This document shows positions 34,969-46,460 of a DNA stretch of 64,000 nt, piece by piece. The stretch comes from Corylus avellana. Its lineage: Eukaryota > Streptophyta > Magnoliopsida > Fagales > Betulaceae. The notes under the pieces were generated by a model. It was not told the origin of the DNA, searched no databases, and saw nothing but the letters and a program-made list of their open reading frames with translations. Location of the stretch: contig NC_081547.1 of NCBI RefSeq assembly GCF_901000735.1, forward strand, positions 25,722,046 to 25,786,045, written 5' to 3'. The number at the start of each line of letters is the position of its first letter. Position 1 is the first letter of the stretch. The translations under genes and the position numbers were made by a program.

Positions 34969-35357
34969 AAAGTTTTATTAATTTCTCATTAGTGATCTTA
35001 CAATAATAATTATTATTATTATAATATTGTTCACACCATTAACAAGAAGACTCTACCATCCTTACCAGAATTTATTTATTTATTTGGGTATTGTTATTAG
35101 CGTTATTTACATTTTCAAAATAGACCCAATATGGCTGATTTATGACTACTTTTGTCTACGCTTTAACGAAGTTTCTAAAGATTTTGTTTATGTTTCTAAT
35201 TGCATTTCTAAAACAATGCTAATTTTGAGCTTGCTTTAATTACATTACTAAGGCATGACGGATTTTGTCCCTTTTAGTGGCAAAGAAGCACTGTTAAAAA
35301 CTTAATGGAAGGTAGCCGAAAGGATTTATTTAATAACAATTCTAACCTTACACAGAG

Positions 35358-35562
35358 ATGGAGTATTACGAAGCCATGAAGAAGGCTAACAAGGAAGTGG
35401 AGCTGTCAGCTGTTTATTAGCCATGGAATGGGACATAGTTTCTATCTTAACAAAATTGCAGTTGACATGGACCCAAATACGGCTGCCCAAACGGATAATC
35501 TTATTGCAGGATCAAAGAATTCATCAAAAAGCAGTAAATTAATGATCACTTGCATTTAATTA
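35358..35562 (+). pseudogene. Possible gene remnant, two short frames offset by one base
   Basis: One frame reads MEYYEAMKKANKEVELSAVY and then a stop. A second, starting at 35428, reads MGHSFYLNKIAVDMDPNTAA, continues QTDNLIAG and ends near 35562. The two lie 7 bases apart in different frames and both look protein-like rather than low-complexity, so they may be one decayed exon. The family is not recognised. It sits between matched blocks of duplication copy A and has no counterpart seen in copy B. Confidence 0.3.
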
Positions 35563-35762
35563 CATGTTTCAGTATAATTGTTTAGTTCTTTTCACAACCC
35601 ACAACGTCACTCTGTTCTCCCCTGTTTTTTCGATGAATAAGAAAACAAACTTCAATTACTGTGATGCAGAATCAAAGAAGATGAAATAGAAAAAGAAATC
35701 TGTCTACGTATGAACAGTTAGCTCTTAGATCTCAACTCTCAACACCTCTCTCATTCTGTCAC

Positions 35763-36107
35763 TCACCAATATGAACCATTTATTGTTTTTATGGTAGATA
35801 TCCGGTACTTTTTATCAACAACATGGAAGCCAGACGAGGCGTTCTCCAGCGGTGGCAACAGCGAAGCCTTCTTTGGAGGACTGGAGGAGGGCAATCGGCC
35901 AACGGCATTTGTTCCACCTGACAAGTCGTGGATGATGATAATGATGAAGACGATACTAATGAACAGCCAAGACTGTTTTGGATTCACCTCGAACAACCCG
36001 GGCCCATGGAGACGGTCGATTCTTTCGTCAGAACTGGGACTGTTACTCTCTCCTCCACGGCCGTCGTGAACCCTAGGACTAGAGGGAGAATCGGCAGTGG
36101 TAGCCAT
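35763..36107 (-). CDS. Hypothetical small single-pass membrane protein
   Basis: This is a 114-residue minus-strand frame. The start (GGAATGGCT) has a good plant context and is preceded by a CT-rich, leader-like stretch. Residues 1-45 are hydrophilic and rich in Ser, Pro, Gly and Asp (MATTADSPSSPRVHDGRGGE). Residues 46-62 form a hydrophobic segment (WLFISIVFIIIIIHDL), followed by a polar C-terminus. No family was recognised. A GT donor-like site after HDLS (CAG|GTGGAA) leaves open that this is the first exon of a longer gene, but no second exon was found. It lies inside duplication copy A, in sequence absent from copy B. It may be a lineage-specific gene or chance. Confidence 0.45.
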   Translation of the reverse strand: MATTADSPSSPRVHDGRGGESNSPSSDERIDRLHGPGLFEVNPKQSWLFISIVFIIIIIHDLSGGTNAVGRLPSSSPPKKASLLPPLENASSGFHVVDKKYRISTIKTINGSYW

Positions 36108-36996
36108 TCCAAAATTTGGACTTATGGAGTTGAGAAAACAAAATCGCAGAGAGAGATTGATTCAGTATTAAGGGGGTTGACTCATCTTGAGGGCAAAATT
36201 AGAAGAGAAGGCCTTAATATCACACGTAACACGCAAGTGGGATGAATTACATCCATTTAAAAGGAAAATATTAATAGAGGGTTTAAATTGAAATTTTTTG
36301 AAATTTCAGGGTTTTAATTTTTAAACTTTAGGATTCAAATTGAAAAACTCCTGAAATTTAAAAGTTTCCCCTACTTCTTTTTTGTTTACATTGCAAAAAC
36401 TTCAAATCGTTTTTGTTTACATTGCAAGAACTTCATAGGATCCCACTAATTTGTTTTTAGTGAACCATTTTCTTGCTTTAAAATTGTTATACAACTATTT
36501 GATTTCCTCCAATAAATCAAGTTTGTAAATAAAACTTTTGCTTTGTAAACCTTCGTAAATAAAATTTTGCATTGTAAACCTTTGTAAATAAAAGTTTGCA
36601 TTGTAGAACTTTCACCATACATACCTATAAAAACTATAAGATATTTATACATACATGAACAAAATGTTATTTGCAAGAATTTGCGTTGCAATCACTTTGT
36701 TGTGATCAAGTAGAATGCATTTCCTGTTTTTGTTACATCATGTCATACATATTTTGGAAGACAACTAATACCGGAGAACCTTACATAAATTATAAAAAGC
36801 TCAAAAACATAGGAATTCCAAAACAAAAGAATTTTAATTTTTTAACAATGGCTGATCCTAAATAATTTGATATTAACATGTCAGCATAGTGAAATAGTGA
36901 TGAATAATAGTGTGTTATATAACATTACTCTTGATATAAAAATAATAATAATAACAATAAAACTTTTTATTTTCTAATTTTTATGATTATGAGCTT

Positions 36997-37709
36997 GTTA
37001 AATACCTAATGCCCCTAGAGTTTCATTTCTTTATTTTTTTCTCCTTAGGTTTTGATTTTTATCACAGGAAGTACATGTGGTTTTGATAAAGACCAAATTG
37101 GTCCTTCCGTCCATTGACTGTTAGTTAACTTAACGGAAGTCCACGCCATTGACACGTGAACCAATTAAAATTTGACACTTGGCATAAGTGGTCACGTCAT
37201 CAGTGATGATGTGGCCACCTAATTAAATTTTTTGTTTCTTTTTTTTTTAAAAAAATGAAAAAAATTTGGGGTGGCCATCTGGTCGAATGGGGGTGGCCGA
37301 GCCAAGGGGGTGGTCCATGTCGGCCACCCCTTTGGTTCCAAGGGGGTGGCCGAAACCACCAAGACCCCCTTGGCACCAAAGGAGCCACCCCCAATGGCCA
37401 AGGAGGTGGCCATAGTCACCCCAAAATTTTTTTTTCTTTTTTTCTTTTCTTTTTTGAAAATAAATATTTTTTAATTAAAAATAATAATTAGGTTGCCATG
37501 TCATCACTGATGACGTAGCCACTTATGCCAAGTGTTAAATTTTAATTGCTCAGCGTATTAGTGACGTGAACTTCCGTTAAGTCAATTAATTGTTAATGAA
37601 TGAAATGACTAATTTGGTCTTTATCAAAACCACAGATACCTTAATCAAACCCTAAGAGAGAAAAAATAAAAAAAATAATAATACCCTAAGAGAGTATTAG
37701 GTATTTAAC
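36997..37709. mobile_element. ~710-bp MITE with ~220-bp inverted arms and GGTGGCC core
   Basis: Left GTTAAATACCTAAT is inverted at the right as ATTAGGTATTTAAC. The arms match over about 220 bp, including GGTTTTGATAAAGACCAAAT and its right-hand complement, and ACTTGGCATAAGTGG. The core (about 37262-37425) is GC-rich with repeated GGGGTGGCC/GGCCACCCC motifs, set between T-runs. The GGTTAAATACC-type end and long arms suggest a Mutator-like non-autonomous element, but no 9-bp target duplication was found. It lies between the two copies of the segmental duplication. Confidence 0.8.
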
Positions 37710-37869
37710 CCTTCTTATAATTTATGGGGTTTTGATCATTCCTTATCAAGACGAGAAACAGACAAAGATTCGACGAGAGTCATAATCAATATAGATTAAT
37801 ATTTAACAAATAGATATTACCTCTCAATTCTCCACCTCAAGCAATTGAAATGATTGATTTTTCTTCTTA

Positions 37870-38215
37870 AAATTTGGACTTGTCTTATGGTGGTTTGAGA
37901 TTGTGATTTCGCAAGAATAATCTGCGTTTTTAAAAAATATCGCAAAACGTAAGACATTTGGCATTGCGATTTAAAAAACACTTAGTTTAAAATAGAAAAA
38001 AAAAATTGCGATTTCAATAAGCAGGCTAAGGGGTGCTTATTTGAAAAAGTACGAATTTAAACCAAAATCATGAATTCGCATAACAAATATTTATGAAAAA
38101 AATATTTTTTCACATGTTTTGCCAAATATATTTATGATTTTAAAAAGTAGTGATTTTAAAAACGTTATTTTTAAAATCGCACTTATTAAAACCGCAATTC
38201 CAAACGGACCCTTAA
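37870..38215. mobile_element. Probable MITE remnant
   Basis: The right end CGCAATTCCAAACGGACCCT is typical of plant MITE termini (GGGTCCGTTTGGAATTGCG-like on the other strand). The interior has repeated ATTGCGATTT/AAAATCGCA motifs in both orientations. The left end is degenerate. Confidence 0.4.
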
Positions 38216-38558
38216 GTCGGAATGTTAACTTAATTAGTTGACTAAATAAGAAAGAGGATTTACCATTTATTAACGTAAACAAGCTGTCTCTCTCTCTCTC
38301 TCTCTCTTAGTACATAGAAAGAGTATGTACCTAAGAGTATGTACAGGATCTAAGTACATATATACTCCAAATTGGGTTATGGTTATGGTTATGGACCCAA
38401 AAAAAAAAAAAAAAAATCTAATTGAGTTGAATTTTTTTTTTTCTCAAACTTGTATATTAAATTGACATACGTCTTTATAGCACGTCATTCTCACATGCGC
38501 TCTGGTAATCCTATTAAAAATGTGTGTGAGAATCACATGTTATAAAGACAAATATCAG

Positions 38559-38598
<40 letters not shown>

Positions 38599-38745
38599 AA
38601 AATTAAAAAGAAAAAAAAAAAGGAGACCAATCATCATAAAACCCAAGAGAGAGGGAGTCAAGTTTTATTAATTTCCCATTAGTGGCCTTACAATAATAAT
38701 AATAATTATGAGCAACATATATGGGCTCCCAGTCTTGGTTGGCAA

Positions 38746-38970
38746 CTAGCGATGGTAGCAAACACAGAGTTTGTACCCCAAAGGTGTATCGTGACATTCA
38801 GCTTTGATAAGCTTTTCATGATAAGACTCCTTGCATTTGTTGGTGCAATCAGGCTGGGAACATTGAATGGTAACCGTAATAGCCTCGGCCGGAACCGGTC
38901 CGGTAGCAATGAAGGCCAAGGCCACCAGAGCAACTCCCAGAACAAAGCCTTTTGCTACTTTCCCTTCCAT
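38746..38970 (-). CDS. Defensin-like secreted cysteine-rich peptide
   Basis: This is an intact 74-residue frame. Residues 1-30 form a signal peptide: charged MEGKVAKG, hydrophobic FVLGVALVALAFIATG, and likely cleavage near AEA. The mature ~44-residue part has six cysteines (37, 42, 46, 59, 69, 71) spaced C-x4-C-x3-C-x12-C-x9-C-x-C. The CxxxC and CxC pair is the core of the cysteine-stabilised alpha-beta fold, so this fits the plant defensin-like superfamily with three disulfides. Such peptides act in defence or reproductive signalling; which applies here is unknown. Many DEFL genes have an intron after the signal sequence and this one has none. TATA boxes lie just upstream (39004-39011 and 39072-39079, minus). 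The gene is present only in copy B of the local duplication. Confidence 0.8.
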   Translation of the reverse strand: MEGKVAKGFVLGVALVALAFIATGPVPAEAITVTIQCSQPDCTNKCKESYHEKLIKAECHDTPLGYKLCVCYHR

Positions 38971-39003
38971 TCAGAGAACCAAGAAATTACTTGATGAAGA
39001 GGA

Positions 39004-39011
39004 TATTTATA
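39004..39011 (-). promoter_or_regulatory. Candidate TATA box of the defensin-like gene
   Basis: The minus strand reads TATAAATA, 34 bases upstream of the ATG at 38970, which would leave almost no leader. A second match, TATAAATT, at 39072-39079 would give a ~70-base leader and may be the real one. Confidence 0.45.
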
Positions 39012-39579
39012 GGAGAAATAGTGCTTCTTCTTTTTCTTTTTTCTTTTTTGATTCTATGGTTATGGAGAGGAAATTTATAGGAAAATAGCGTTTTTTTTTG
39101 GTTCATGAATGGAGTTATAGAATAGTTGTCCACACCATTAAAAAGAAGACTCCACCATCCTTATTCCTTATCAGATTTTGTTTTTTAATTAACGTTATTT
39201 ACATTTCCAAAATAGACCCAATATGGCTGATTTATGTCTACTTTTGTCTGTGCCTTAACGAAGTTTCCATAGATTTTGTTTCTGTTTCTAATTGCATTTC
39301 TAAAACAAAGCTAATTTCGGGTTTGCTTTAATTACATTTCCCAGACATGACCCATTTTGAATTTTTGTGCCTGTTTCACCCAAAAAAAAAACAAAACAAA
39401 ACAAAAGGTGAGGGTCTTAAGTGACGGTAAAAAACTACCAATAAAGCTCCCAACAAACAAAAAACGTTAGCAAAAAATTATCGACCCTTTTTTTATTATT
39501 GTTTTTTAGCGGTGGTAAATGGTAATAGGGGTATGGCCACATTTACGATGATCCCAGATGAAATATAAGATTATAAATA

Positions 39580-40182
39580 GGAGAAAGTTCACATACTCTC
39601 CCTCAAACTAACACCCAATCCAATTGACAATGTTCCTCTAAAACTTTTAATTGTCACAATGTCTTCCCAAATAATTAAAAATTGTCAATGTTCTTCCCAA
39701 TAACAAAACTACCCTTAGTATAATAAAAACATAAAATACTAAAACTTCTAGAAAATACCTAATAAATAAATAAATAAAAATCTAAAGGGTGGCAAATTTA
39801 AAATTAAAAAAAATCCTTTTTATAAGAAAATAATTAAAAAATTTCGATTTTTTTGGTCTAAAAATTGAAAATTTTTGTTTTGTTTTATAATTTTTTTTAA
39901 ATAAAAATTTTCGTTTTTTTTAAAAAAAAATTAAAAAAATGTTTTAATTTTTTTTTTAAAAAAAAAAATCGTTCTTTTTTTAATTAAATTTTTTTCCTTT
40001 TTTTAAAAATTTTTTTTTTTTTTTTTTTTATTTATAGGAGTATTTTTGTTTTATTGAGAAATATATAAGGCTATTTTTATCTTTTTGCTAACCTTGGGAG
40101 AACATTAACAATGTTTTAGAGGTTTGAGAGGAACATTGTCAATTAGATAGTAGTTTGAGGGATATGTAAATTTTAGTCTTAT
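39580..40182. mobile_element. MITE with A/T-only core inside copy B
   Basis: The left arm (ACATACTCTCCCTCAAACTA, then AATTGACAATGTTCCTCT) is inverted at the right (AGAGGAACATTGTCAATTAG and TAGTTTGAGGGATATGTAAA). The core at about 39830-40035 is almost pure A and T runs that can fold on themselves. Confidence 0.75.
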
Positions 40183-40627
40183 AAATATTAATATTAAAAT
40201 ATTTTTAAAAAATTTAAATTTTGAAAGTGATCAAACCACCCTTAAGACATTAGGGATGGTTTGGCTATCGTATCTGGCCAATTTAGGGATGGTGTTAACA
40301 CATCCAGAAATTTAATCAAATTTCTATAGTTAAATGCAGAGTCTATGTCTGAACGTTAACCAAATTCTTTGACCAACTATAATTCCCACATATTAACTTA
40401 TCATGGGAATTGAGGGCATCTGAAGTACCCAATTACCAAACCTCCTTTCTTTATCAATTCCAAAACTTTCGATTTTTTATTTTTTATGGATGAAATTTTA
40501 CTAACAACAAAATGAAGTTACAACACACTCATAAAGCTAGATTACCAAGAATCAGCAATACAACCAAATTGACTAACATACAACCAAATCTATTAACTGA
40601 AAATGAGATATTGTACTCTTTGTAAGC

Positions 40628-40915
40628 TTGTACTTCCAAAATATCTTATTTGGTTCTTTCTTTGTTGTACATTTTAGTTGTTTGTGTTGTGAGACACCAA
40701 CCTTCCTGGACTTGTACCTCACCCCACAAGCATTGCACAACATCATTGTCTTCGGCCGCCATTACGGGTCCTTCTCAACATGGCTATTGGTGCACCTTCT
40801 CCTAATATTTTCCGCCCAATTTTCCTTTCTATTTTACTTCGTAGTAAAACAAAATGACGCTTCCATGTTAGACAATATAGATACACAGCCTTCTGGTGCT
40901 AAGTTTCATTATTAA
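40628..40915 (+). other. Open frame of uncertain status
   Basis: This 95-residue frame is Phe/Leu-rich with hydrophobic stretches (WLLVHLLLIFSAQFSFLFYF). It lies in duplication copy B, where copy A shows no match. No family is recognised and the start context is poor. It is probably not a gene. Confidence 0.15.
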
Positions 40916-42409
40916 AAAAAGGCTTGTCAACTCCGCCATACCACAATTTATATGGGCTACACTACCATCAAGAGTCTTGTTAGGCAACATGCTTTGTTTA
41001 TCATATATAATATATAAGTGATAATAAATTTAATTGATATTCTAACCGAGACAAGAATGTTGCATTTCATTGCTAAGAACTTAATAAGATCTCACCGATT
41101 TGTTTTTAGTGAACAATTTTCTTGCTTTGAAATTAGTATACAACTATTTGATTTCCTCCAATAAATCAAGTTTGAAAGTAAAAACATTTGCATCGTAAAA
41201 ATCTGTAAATACAATTTTGCATAGTAAAACTAGCACCATACATATCTATAAAAATTATAAGATATTTATAATACATGAACTAAATGTTATTTGCAATGAT
41301 TTGAGTTGCAACCATTTTATTGTGATCAAGTAGAACGCAATTAATGTTTTTGTTAGATCATGTCATACGCATTTTGAAAGGCCGCCAAAATTGGTGAACT
41401 TTTCATAGATTAACAATTAATGCCGACATAAAAAGTAAAAAACCTTATATTTAATTATCTATTGGGACCCTATTATATGTGTTCAAAGCCATACTTTGGA
41501 CGAGGATCAAACTTTGAATTCCCATTCTCCTCTCACAATCAGCCTAAGCTTTCTTGTTCAAGCCCATTAACAATTTGTCAATTCAAATTAAATATTTATG
41601 CTTTTTTTTTTTCCTGAGAACTGTAAAAAGATTTCCTAGAACAAAGCAAAAAGACACTCTTCTTTTTTTTTTTTTTTTACAATATCTTTTTCTCGAAAAA
41701 GTTTCAAGTATGTAATCAAAATTTTACATTGATTTATTTTTAAATAATAAAAAAAAATTATTTAAGCTTTTAAATTTAGATTACTCAATGAAATCAATTG
41801 TTGATGAATAGTGATTCTATAAATTAAGGTAATAGCCTCAAGATACGACGACTTTACTGTATATACATACTTTCTGCTGATTAAGACATATTAACTTAAG
41901 CATCGTAAGTGGTTCTGCCAGACTGCAACTACCCGGGCTTGCCACTTTGATCGGGTTCGTATTCGTTGCAATCTTCTTTACCGGACATTTGGTATGGGCT
42001 AACCGTGTTAATAAGAATCAAACAATGCCGGGCTTGATTTCACTTAATTGGACTCACAAACAATGCTAAGGCTTATGGGCCATGAGTCATAGGGAGAACA
42101 TACCCTTTTCAATCCTCATGAATAATGATCCCTCGGAATGGGCTTTCCACCCGGTCTAGACCTTCTCTCTCTTTTTTTTCTTTTTTTTTTTTTTAACACA
42201 ATTTTTTTTAAAAAAAGAAAAAAAAATCTATTCTTTCTTTAATTTGTATAAATTATTTTTCTTCAATTGGACAAATGGACCCAGATGGTTCATGGTCACC
42301 CTGCTGATTGTAACGTGTTACTGTTGGACCAGAGTGGATTTCAAAACATCGGCCTGACAAATCAAAACACTTCTTAAAATTTTATCAAATTTACCTTTCT
42401 AAAAAAAGA

Positions 42410-42445
<36 letters not shown>

Positions 42446-43179
42446 TTTTCTGGATTTTTAGGCATAAATTTTTAATTTGGCTAATTTAGGATTAAGACCC
42501 GAATTTACAAAAATATTAAATTTAAGACTTACATTTGTTTTTCTCCAACTAAATAACAAAAATAATATGAAAATATTATTATGCTAGCTATTTGAATTCA
42601 AACCAAAAACTAAAAACAAAAAAAAAGTCAAAACAAAGTGAGTGCCAGCAAGCAACCCGCTCTCCACCCCTTTGTTAGGGACGGCAACCCTGGTCAAAGG
42701 GGTGGCTTGCAATTACCTCTCCACCACTTACATATGACTATTCTTGAGAAAAATTGTAACATTTCAATCTTACGTTGAGAAGATGAATAGTCATATTGAG
42801 TAAGTGAATTATAAAAACGCTTATGGGTAATAGTTTCATGTGATTGTATAAGCTATTCTAAGAAACTTCCAAAATAACTAATCATTTTAATGTGAAAGAG
42901 CGGACATAGTTAGCTTTTTTCAAAGCCAAATGTAATATGGATTGTGATTCTATGTATGATGCACAATCAGTACTAGGAGAATCTTGGGGTGATGCTATTG
43001 GGGTTTCACTCAAACTTCTCCCTCCATTTGAATGCACCGCTGATTTCCTCCATGTGCTCCACCACCCACCGTCGCCTCTGCTGAGACTTTTCTCACGCCC
43101 CCACCGCGATGAGCTTCCAATGCCCCTTCCGTTTTCGGTTTCCGGCAAGTGCGCGATCAGCTCTTCTTTCCGGCTACTG

Positions 43180-43690
43180 TCATCCTCTTGGTGTGCTTTT
43201 TATGTTGTTTATTTCCCTGTAATTTTGTCTCGCTTTCATTTTTTTTTGTTTTTTCTGTCTTGTTTTGTTTCCCTGTAATCATTTTTTTTTTCTTGTAATA
43301 ATGCTCGGTCCTCTTTCTTGATCTACCCGTCTAATGCCTTACAAGTTTGTTGCTTTGGTCCAGACCTTTGAGTTGTAGATGTGAACATTATCCTGACTTT
43401 CGGGTTGAGGATGATGAGCTTTGGCTTAAGGTTCTTTGCCCTTAGTACCGAGGAATAAGAGTTACCTATGCATTGGTTTGAGTACCTGTTTGGCACAAAT
43501 TTGTTGTTTAATTTGAAAATTAGTCATAAGTTAGTGGATTTTGTTTGAGTGTGGAATGTAATACGTCATCTTTAACGCTTGTAACCTTGTAACTTTGGCT
43601 ATGGTTGGTTCAGAGCTTTGCTCTGTGTTATTTGAGGTTTATGCCCGTTTATCAATGAATGAGACTGAACTGATTCCTTAAAAAAAAAAG
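43180..43690 (+). mobile_element. Probable LINE or retroposon 3' end with poly(A)
   Basis: The text TTGTAACTTTGGCTATGGTT, then TGAGGTTTATGCCCGTTTAT and CAATGAATGAGACTG, followed by CCTT and an A-run at 43680-43690, has the form of a plant LINE or cDNA-derived 3' UTR with its tail. The upstream part (42937-43180) is moderately GC-rich and could be its truncated 5' part. No target duplication or reverse transcriptase was found. Confidence 0.4.
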
Positions 43691-44477
43691 GAACTACAAG
43701 AATCTCTAGAATACGAATTTAATTGACTCTTTTTTTATAGATGTTGTCAAATGTGATATGAATTCCGAGACCATATATGGTAAACAATGATAAGAGAATA
43801 TGTAGAACTATAGTAATGCATTTATGGGAGATGTATAATCATATACACTTAACACGAATTAAGAAATAACGTTCAATACCAAAAGGAAACTGCTGCAAAG
43901 GTTAAGATTTTTTTTTTAAAAAAATTCTCTTAATGAATGGATTAAGATTGACTTTAGGAACATGAAATGTGAAAATTTTTAACCCATCAACAGACTGCTT
44001 CGTGCATCCAATGGAAGAAATATATAAAATATATAATTGATTGAAGGGTCACGTCTGCCCATAAACAATTGATTAATGGAAATCAATATGACAAATCTAG
44101 TGTCATAACTAATTTCACATCACAAGTAAAAATAATTATTCGAATCATAGATTAAAAAAGAAATAATGGGACATTGATCAACAGCCTCGATCTATATATA
44201 AATACAAACTTTATCTTTTTCGTATATTCAATCAAAAAGATTTTCTTGTTTCATAGAGTCACCATCCAAGATATATCATTAAGATCTACACACGTACAGT
44301 ATTGATCAATTCCTGAAAATGATTGCGCACATGTTCATAACAAATTTATATATATGGTTTTCTAGTCTCAATCAACGAGAGTCAAAAGCCCAACAAACTG
44401 AATCAATTCAAATCTTTAAGAATAGGGCCTTTTCATATATAGTTCATAGAAGGAAAAATGTTATTGAAAGTACATAA

Positions 44478-44479
<2 letters not shown>

Positions 44480-44528
<49 letters not shown>
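44480..44528. repeat. (TA)n microsatellite
   Basis: About 24 TA units sit immediately before a hairpin MITE. Confidence 0.9.
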
Positions 44529-44532
<4 letters not shown>

Positions 44533-44582
44533 AAATTATTAAGATTTTTTAGGATAAATCCGTGACAGAATTTTTCAAAGGG

Positions 44583-44737
44583 AAATGCTAAGTGTTCTTC
44601 TAGTGTTCTCCTGATATCCTCTCAACTGTGATGTGGCTTTTAAAATTATCGTTGAATTTGAGATTATCATTATTGACTTTTAATCTATTGGTGATTTTAA
44701 AAGCCACATCACAGTTGAGATGATATTAGGAGAACAC

Positions 44738-44738
<1 letters not shown>
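44583..44738. mobile_element. Hairpin MITE, family member 1
   Basis: The left arm AGTGTTCTCCTGATATCCTC, then TCAACTGTGATGTGGCTTTT, is inverted at the right as AAAAGCCACATCACAGTTGA and ATATTAGGAGAACACT. The loop contains CATTATTGACTTTTAATC. It is bordered by TA repeats on both sides. The same family occurs at 45760-45929 with the loop inverted. Confidence 0.8.
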
Positions 44739-44768
<30 letters not shown>

Positions 44769-45759
44769 AGATTGAATTATGGAAATACTTGAACAATGGA
44801 AAGTTGTGTTGGGATTAATTGGGAGCATTTCAATATATAAAAGTTGTGTTGGGATTATATATATTGAAACATTTGTGTTTTTATACAAATTTTCTAAAAG
44901 TTTAAACCAATAAAAATAATTGATTTAATCATTTAATTAAAAGTTGTGAATCTAACTACATGAATTCATGCATAAGTTAGACTCGATATATGAAACATTT
45001 AATTGAAATGAGAGATAAATGACGGAGATAGCTCAAAACGTTTACTTTAATACCATGTTAATTAATTAAAAGATGGTGTTATTTCAATTAAATTATTGAC
45101 TTAATAATTTAATTAATATTATAATGCAAACCCAATTTAGCAGTATATATAATTCATTGGAGGACTAATTTAAATGAGACAAAACATTCCCTCATGAATT
45201 TCATTATCACTGCAAGCTTCCAAAACCGAGCACTTTTTTCCCCTTGAAAAATGTGGTCATAGGAAGGAAAAATGTGTGTTGTTGATTAATCTACAGGTAT
45301 CAAAAAAGCAAATACTATTTATCAGAAAATTCAAAATAATATTCATCAAATTCTTGCACTGTTTGAGTAAAACTGGTGTGAATAGTGTCGTTGAAAAAGA
45401 AAACATTGCTTTGGAAAGAATAATCATGCTTAACTGTTGAGCATTGAAAGAAATAAAGACAGCATGGAAAACGAAATCATTCTGTTTTTGTTTTTTTTTT
45501 TTTTTGGTCTTGAAGGAGGACGTACGTACATACATATAGAACTTTGACTTGTACTGCAGATTTGTTAACATATATAAGGCGACTGCAATTATATATGCAG
45601 CTCTTATATATCCTGTGAAAGAATCGTAAGGATTACTGACATTTCTAAACATTAAGCAACTAACTTTGTGCAGATCTATATATTCAACTTTTTTTTTTTA
45701 TAATCCTATATATTCAACTTTTTATATATATATATATATATATATATCTATATATATAT

Positions 45760-45929
45760 GAAAAATGCTAAGTATTCTTCTGGTGTCCTCTTAACTGTAA
45801 TGTGACTTTTAAAATTATCAATAAATTAAAAGTTAATAATGATAATCTTAAATTTAACGATAATTTTAAAAATCACATTACAGTTGAAAGGATATCAGGA
45901 GAACACTAAAAAAATACCTAACATTTTTC
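45760..45929. mobile_element. Hairpin MITE, family member 2
   Basis: It starts GAAAAATGCTAAGTATTCTT and ends AAATACCTAACATTTTTC, its imperfect complement. Inner arms are TAACTGTAATGTGACTTTTA and its complement. The loop (GATTAAAAGTTAATAATGAT-like) is the reverse complement of the loop at 44650-44690, so this copy lies in the opposite orientation. It is also embedded in TA repeats. Confidence 0.8.
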
Positions 45930-46423
45930 TATATATATATATATATAGAGAGAGAGAGAATCTTTCCCTCTCACTGATAAACCCTAGCCCATGGTGCTTT
46001 TTTGTTTTTGTTTTTTTAAATGACGGGGTATTATTTTGTGTACCCGATGTTGGGTAAATTCAGGATTAATGCAAAGCGCTTCCATCACATAGATCGAGTA
46101 AAACTTTTACTTTTGCCATAGAGTATAACTTCAAGAAATTGTTTAAACTCAAGAGGATTCTAACCTTAAACTGGACAAGGATGCCAACAAGACCAAGTCA
46201 TTTACTGCTTGAACCAGTTCATGTTGTTAGGAATAAAATATGAGAAATGTTCGGTTTCATTATCCCGCACATCTCTTGTTCATCTCTTTCGACTTACATT
46301 TGTGTGTTTCATATATAGATTTAACAGTGAATTTACATATCTTTTAAATGATAATGGACAAAAAAAATGCAAAAAAATGAAACCAAATATTTAGCATAAA
46401 ATATTGTTCATCTGATTTATAGA

Positions 46424-46460
<37 letters not shown>

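Larger units (their letters stand above)
34295..36790. repeat. Segmental duplication, copy A
   Basis: Four blocks match copy B (38478-41410) in the same order and orientation: 34295-34400 with 38478-38565; 34548-34586 plus 34978-35010 with 38622-38700; 35030-35262 with 39128-39358; and 36415-36790 with 41080-41410. The third block preserves the string TAGACCCAATATGGCTGATT in both copies. Copy A carries an extra MITE (34587-34968) and lacks the defensin-like gene present in copy B. Confidence 0.85.
38478..41410. repeat. Segmental duplication, copy B
   Basis: It is the partner of copy A (34295-36790). Copy B contains the defensin-like gene between its second and third matching blocks, and a MITE at 39580-40182. 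Offsets between matched blocks grow from about 4.1 to 4.65 kb because of insertions in each copy. Divergence is visible throughout, so the duplication is not recent. Confidence 0.85.
41411..44580. other. Intergenic DNA with a probable retroposed segment
   Basis: No gene is supported. The segment around 41880-41960 (TTAACTTAAGCATCGTAAGT and following) resembles degenerate LTR-type sequence. A (TG)n run is at about 42418-42444. The stretch 42900-43690 is less AT-rich and ends in an A-run (listed separately). Confidence 0.4.

Noticed and set aside
37200..37491. Four overlapping open frames with GGTGG-derived peptides
   Set aside because: They lie in the GC-rich palindromic core of a MITE, and composition alone keeps the frames open.
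42882..43278. Overlapping open frames on both strands (88 and 113 residues)
   Set aside because: Neither resembles a protein family. The segment is better explained as part of a retroposed sequence ending in the A-run near 43690.
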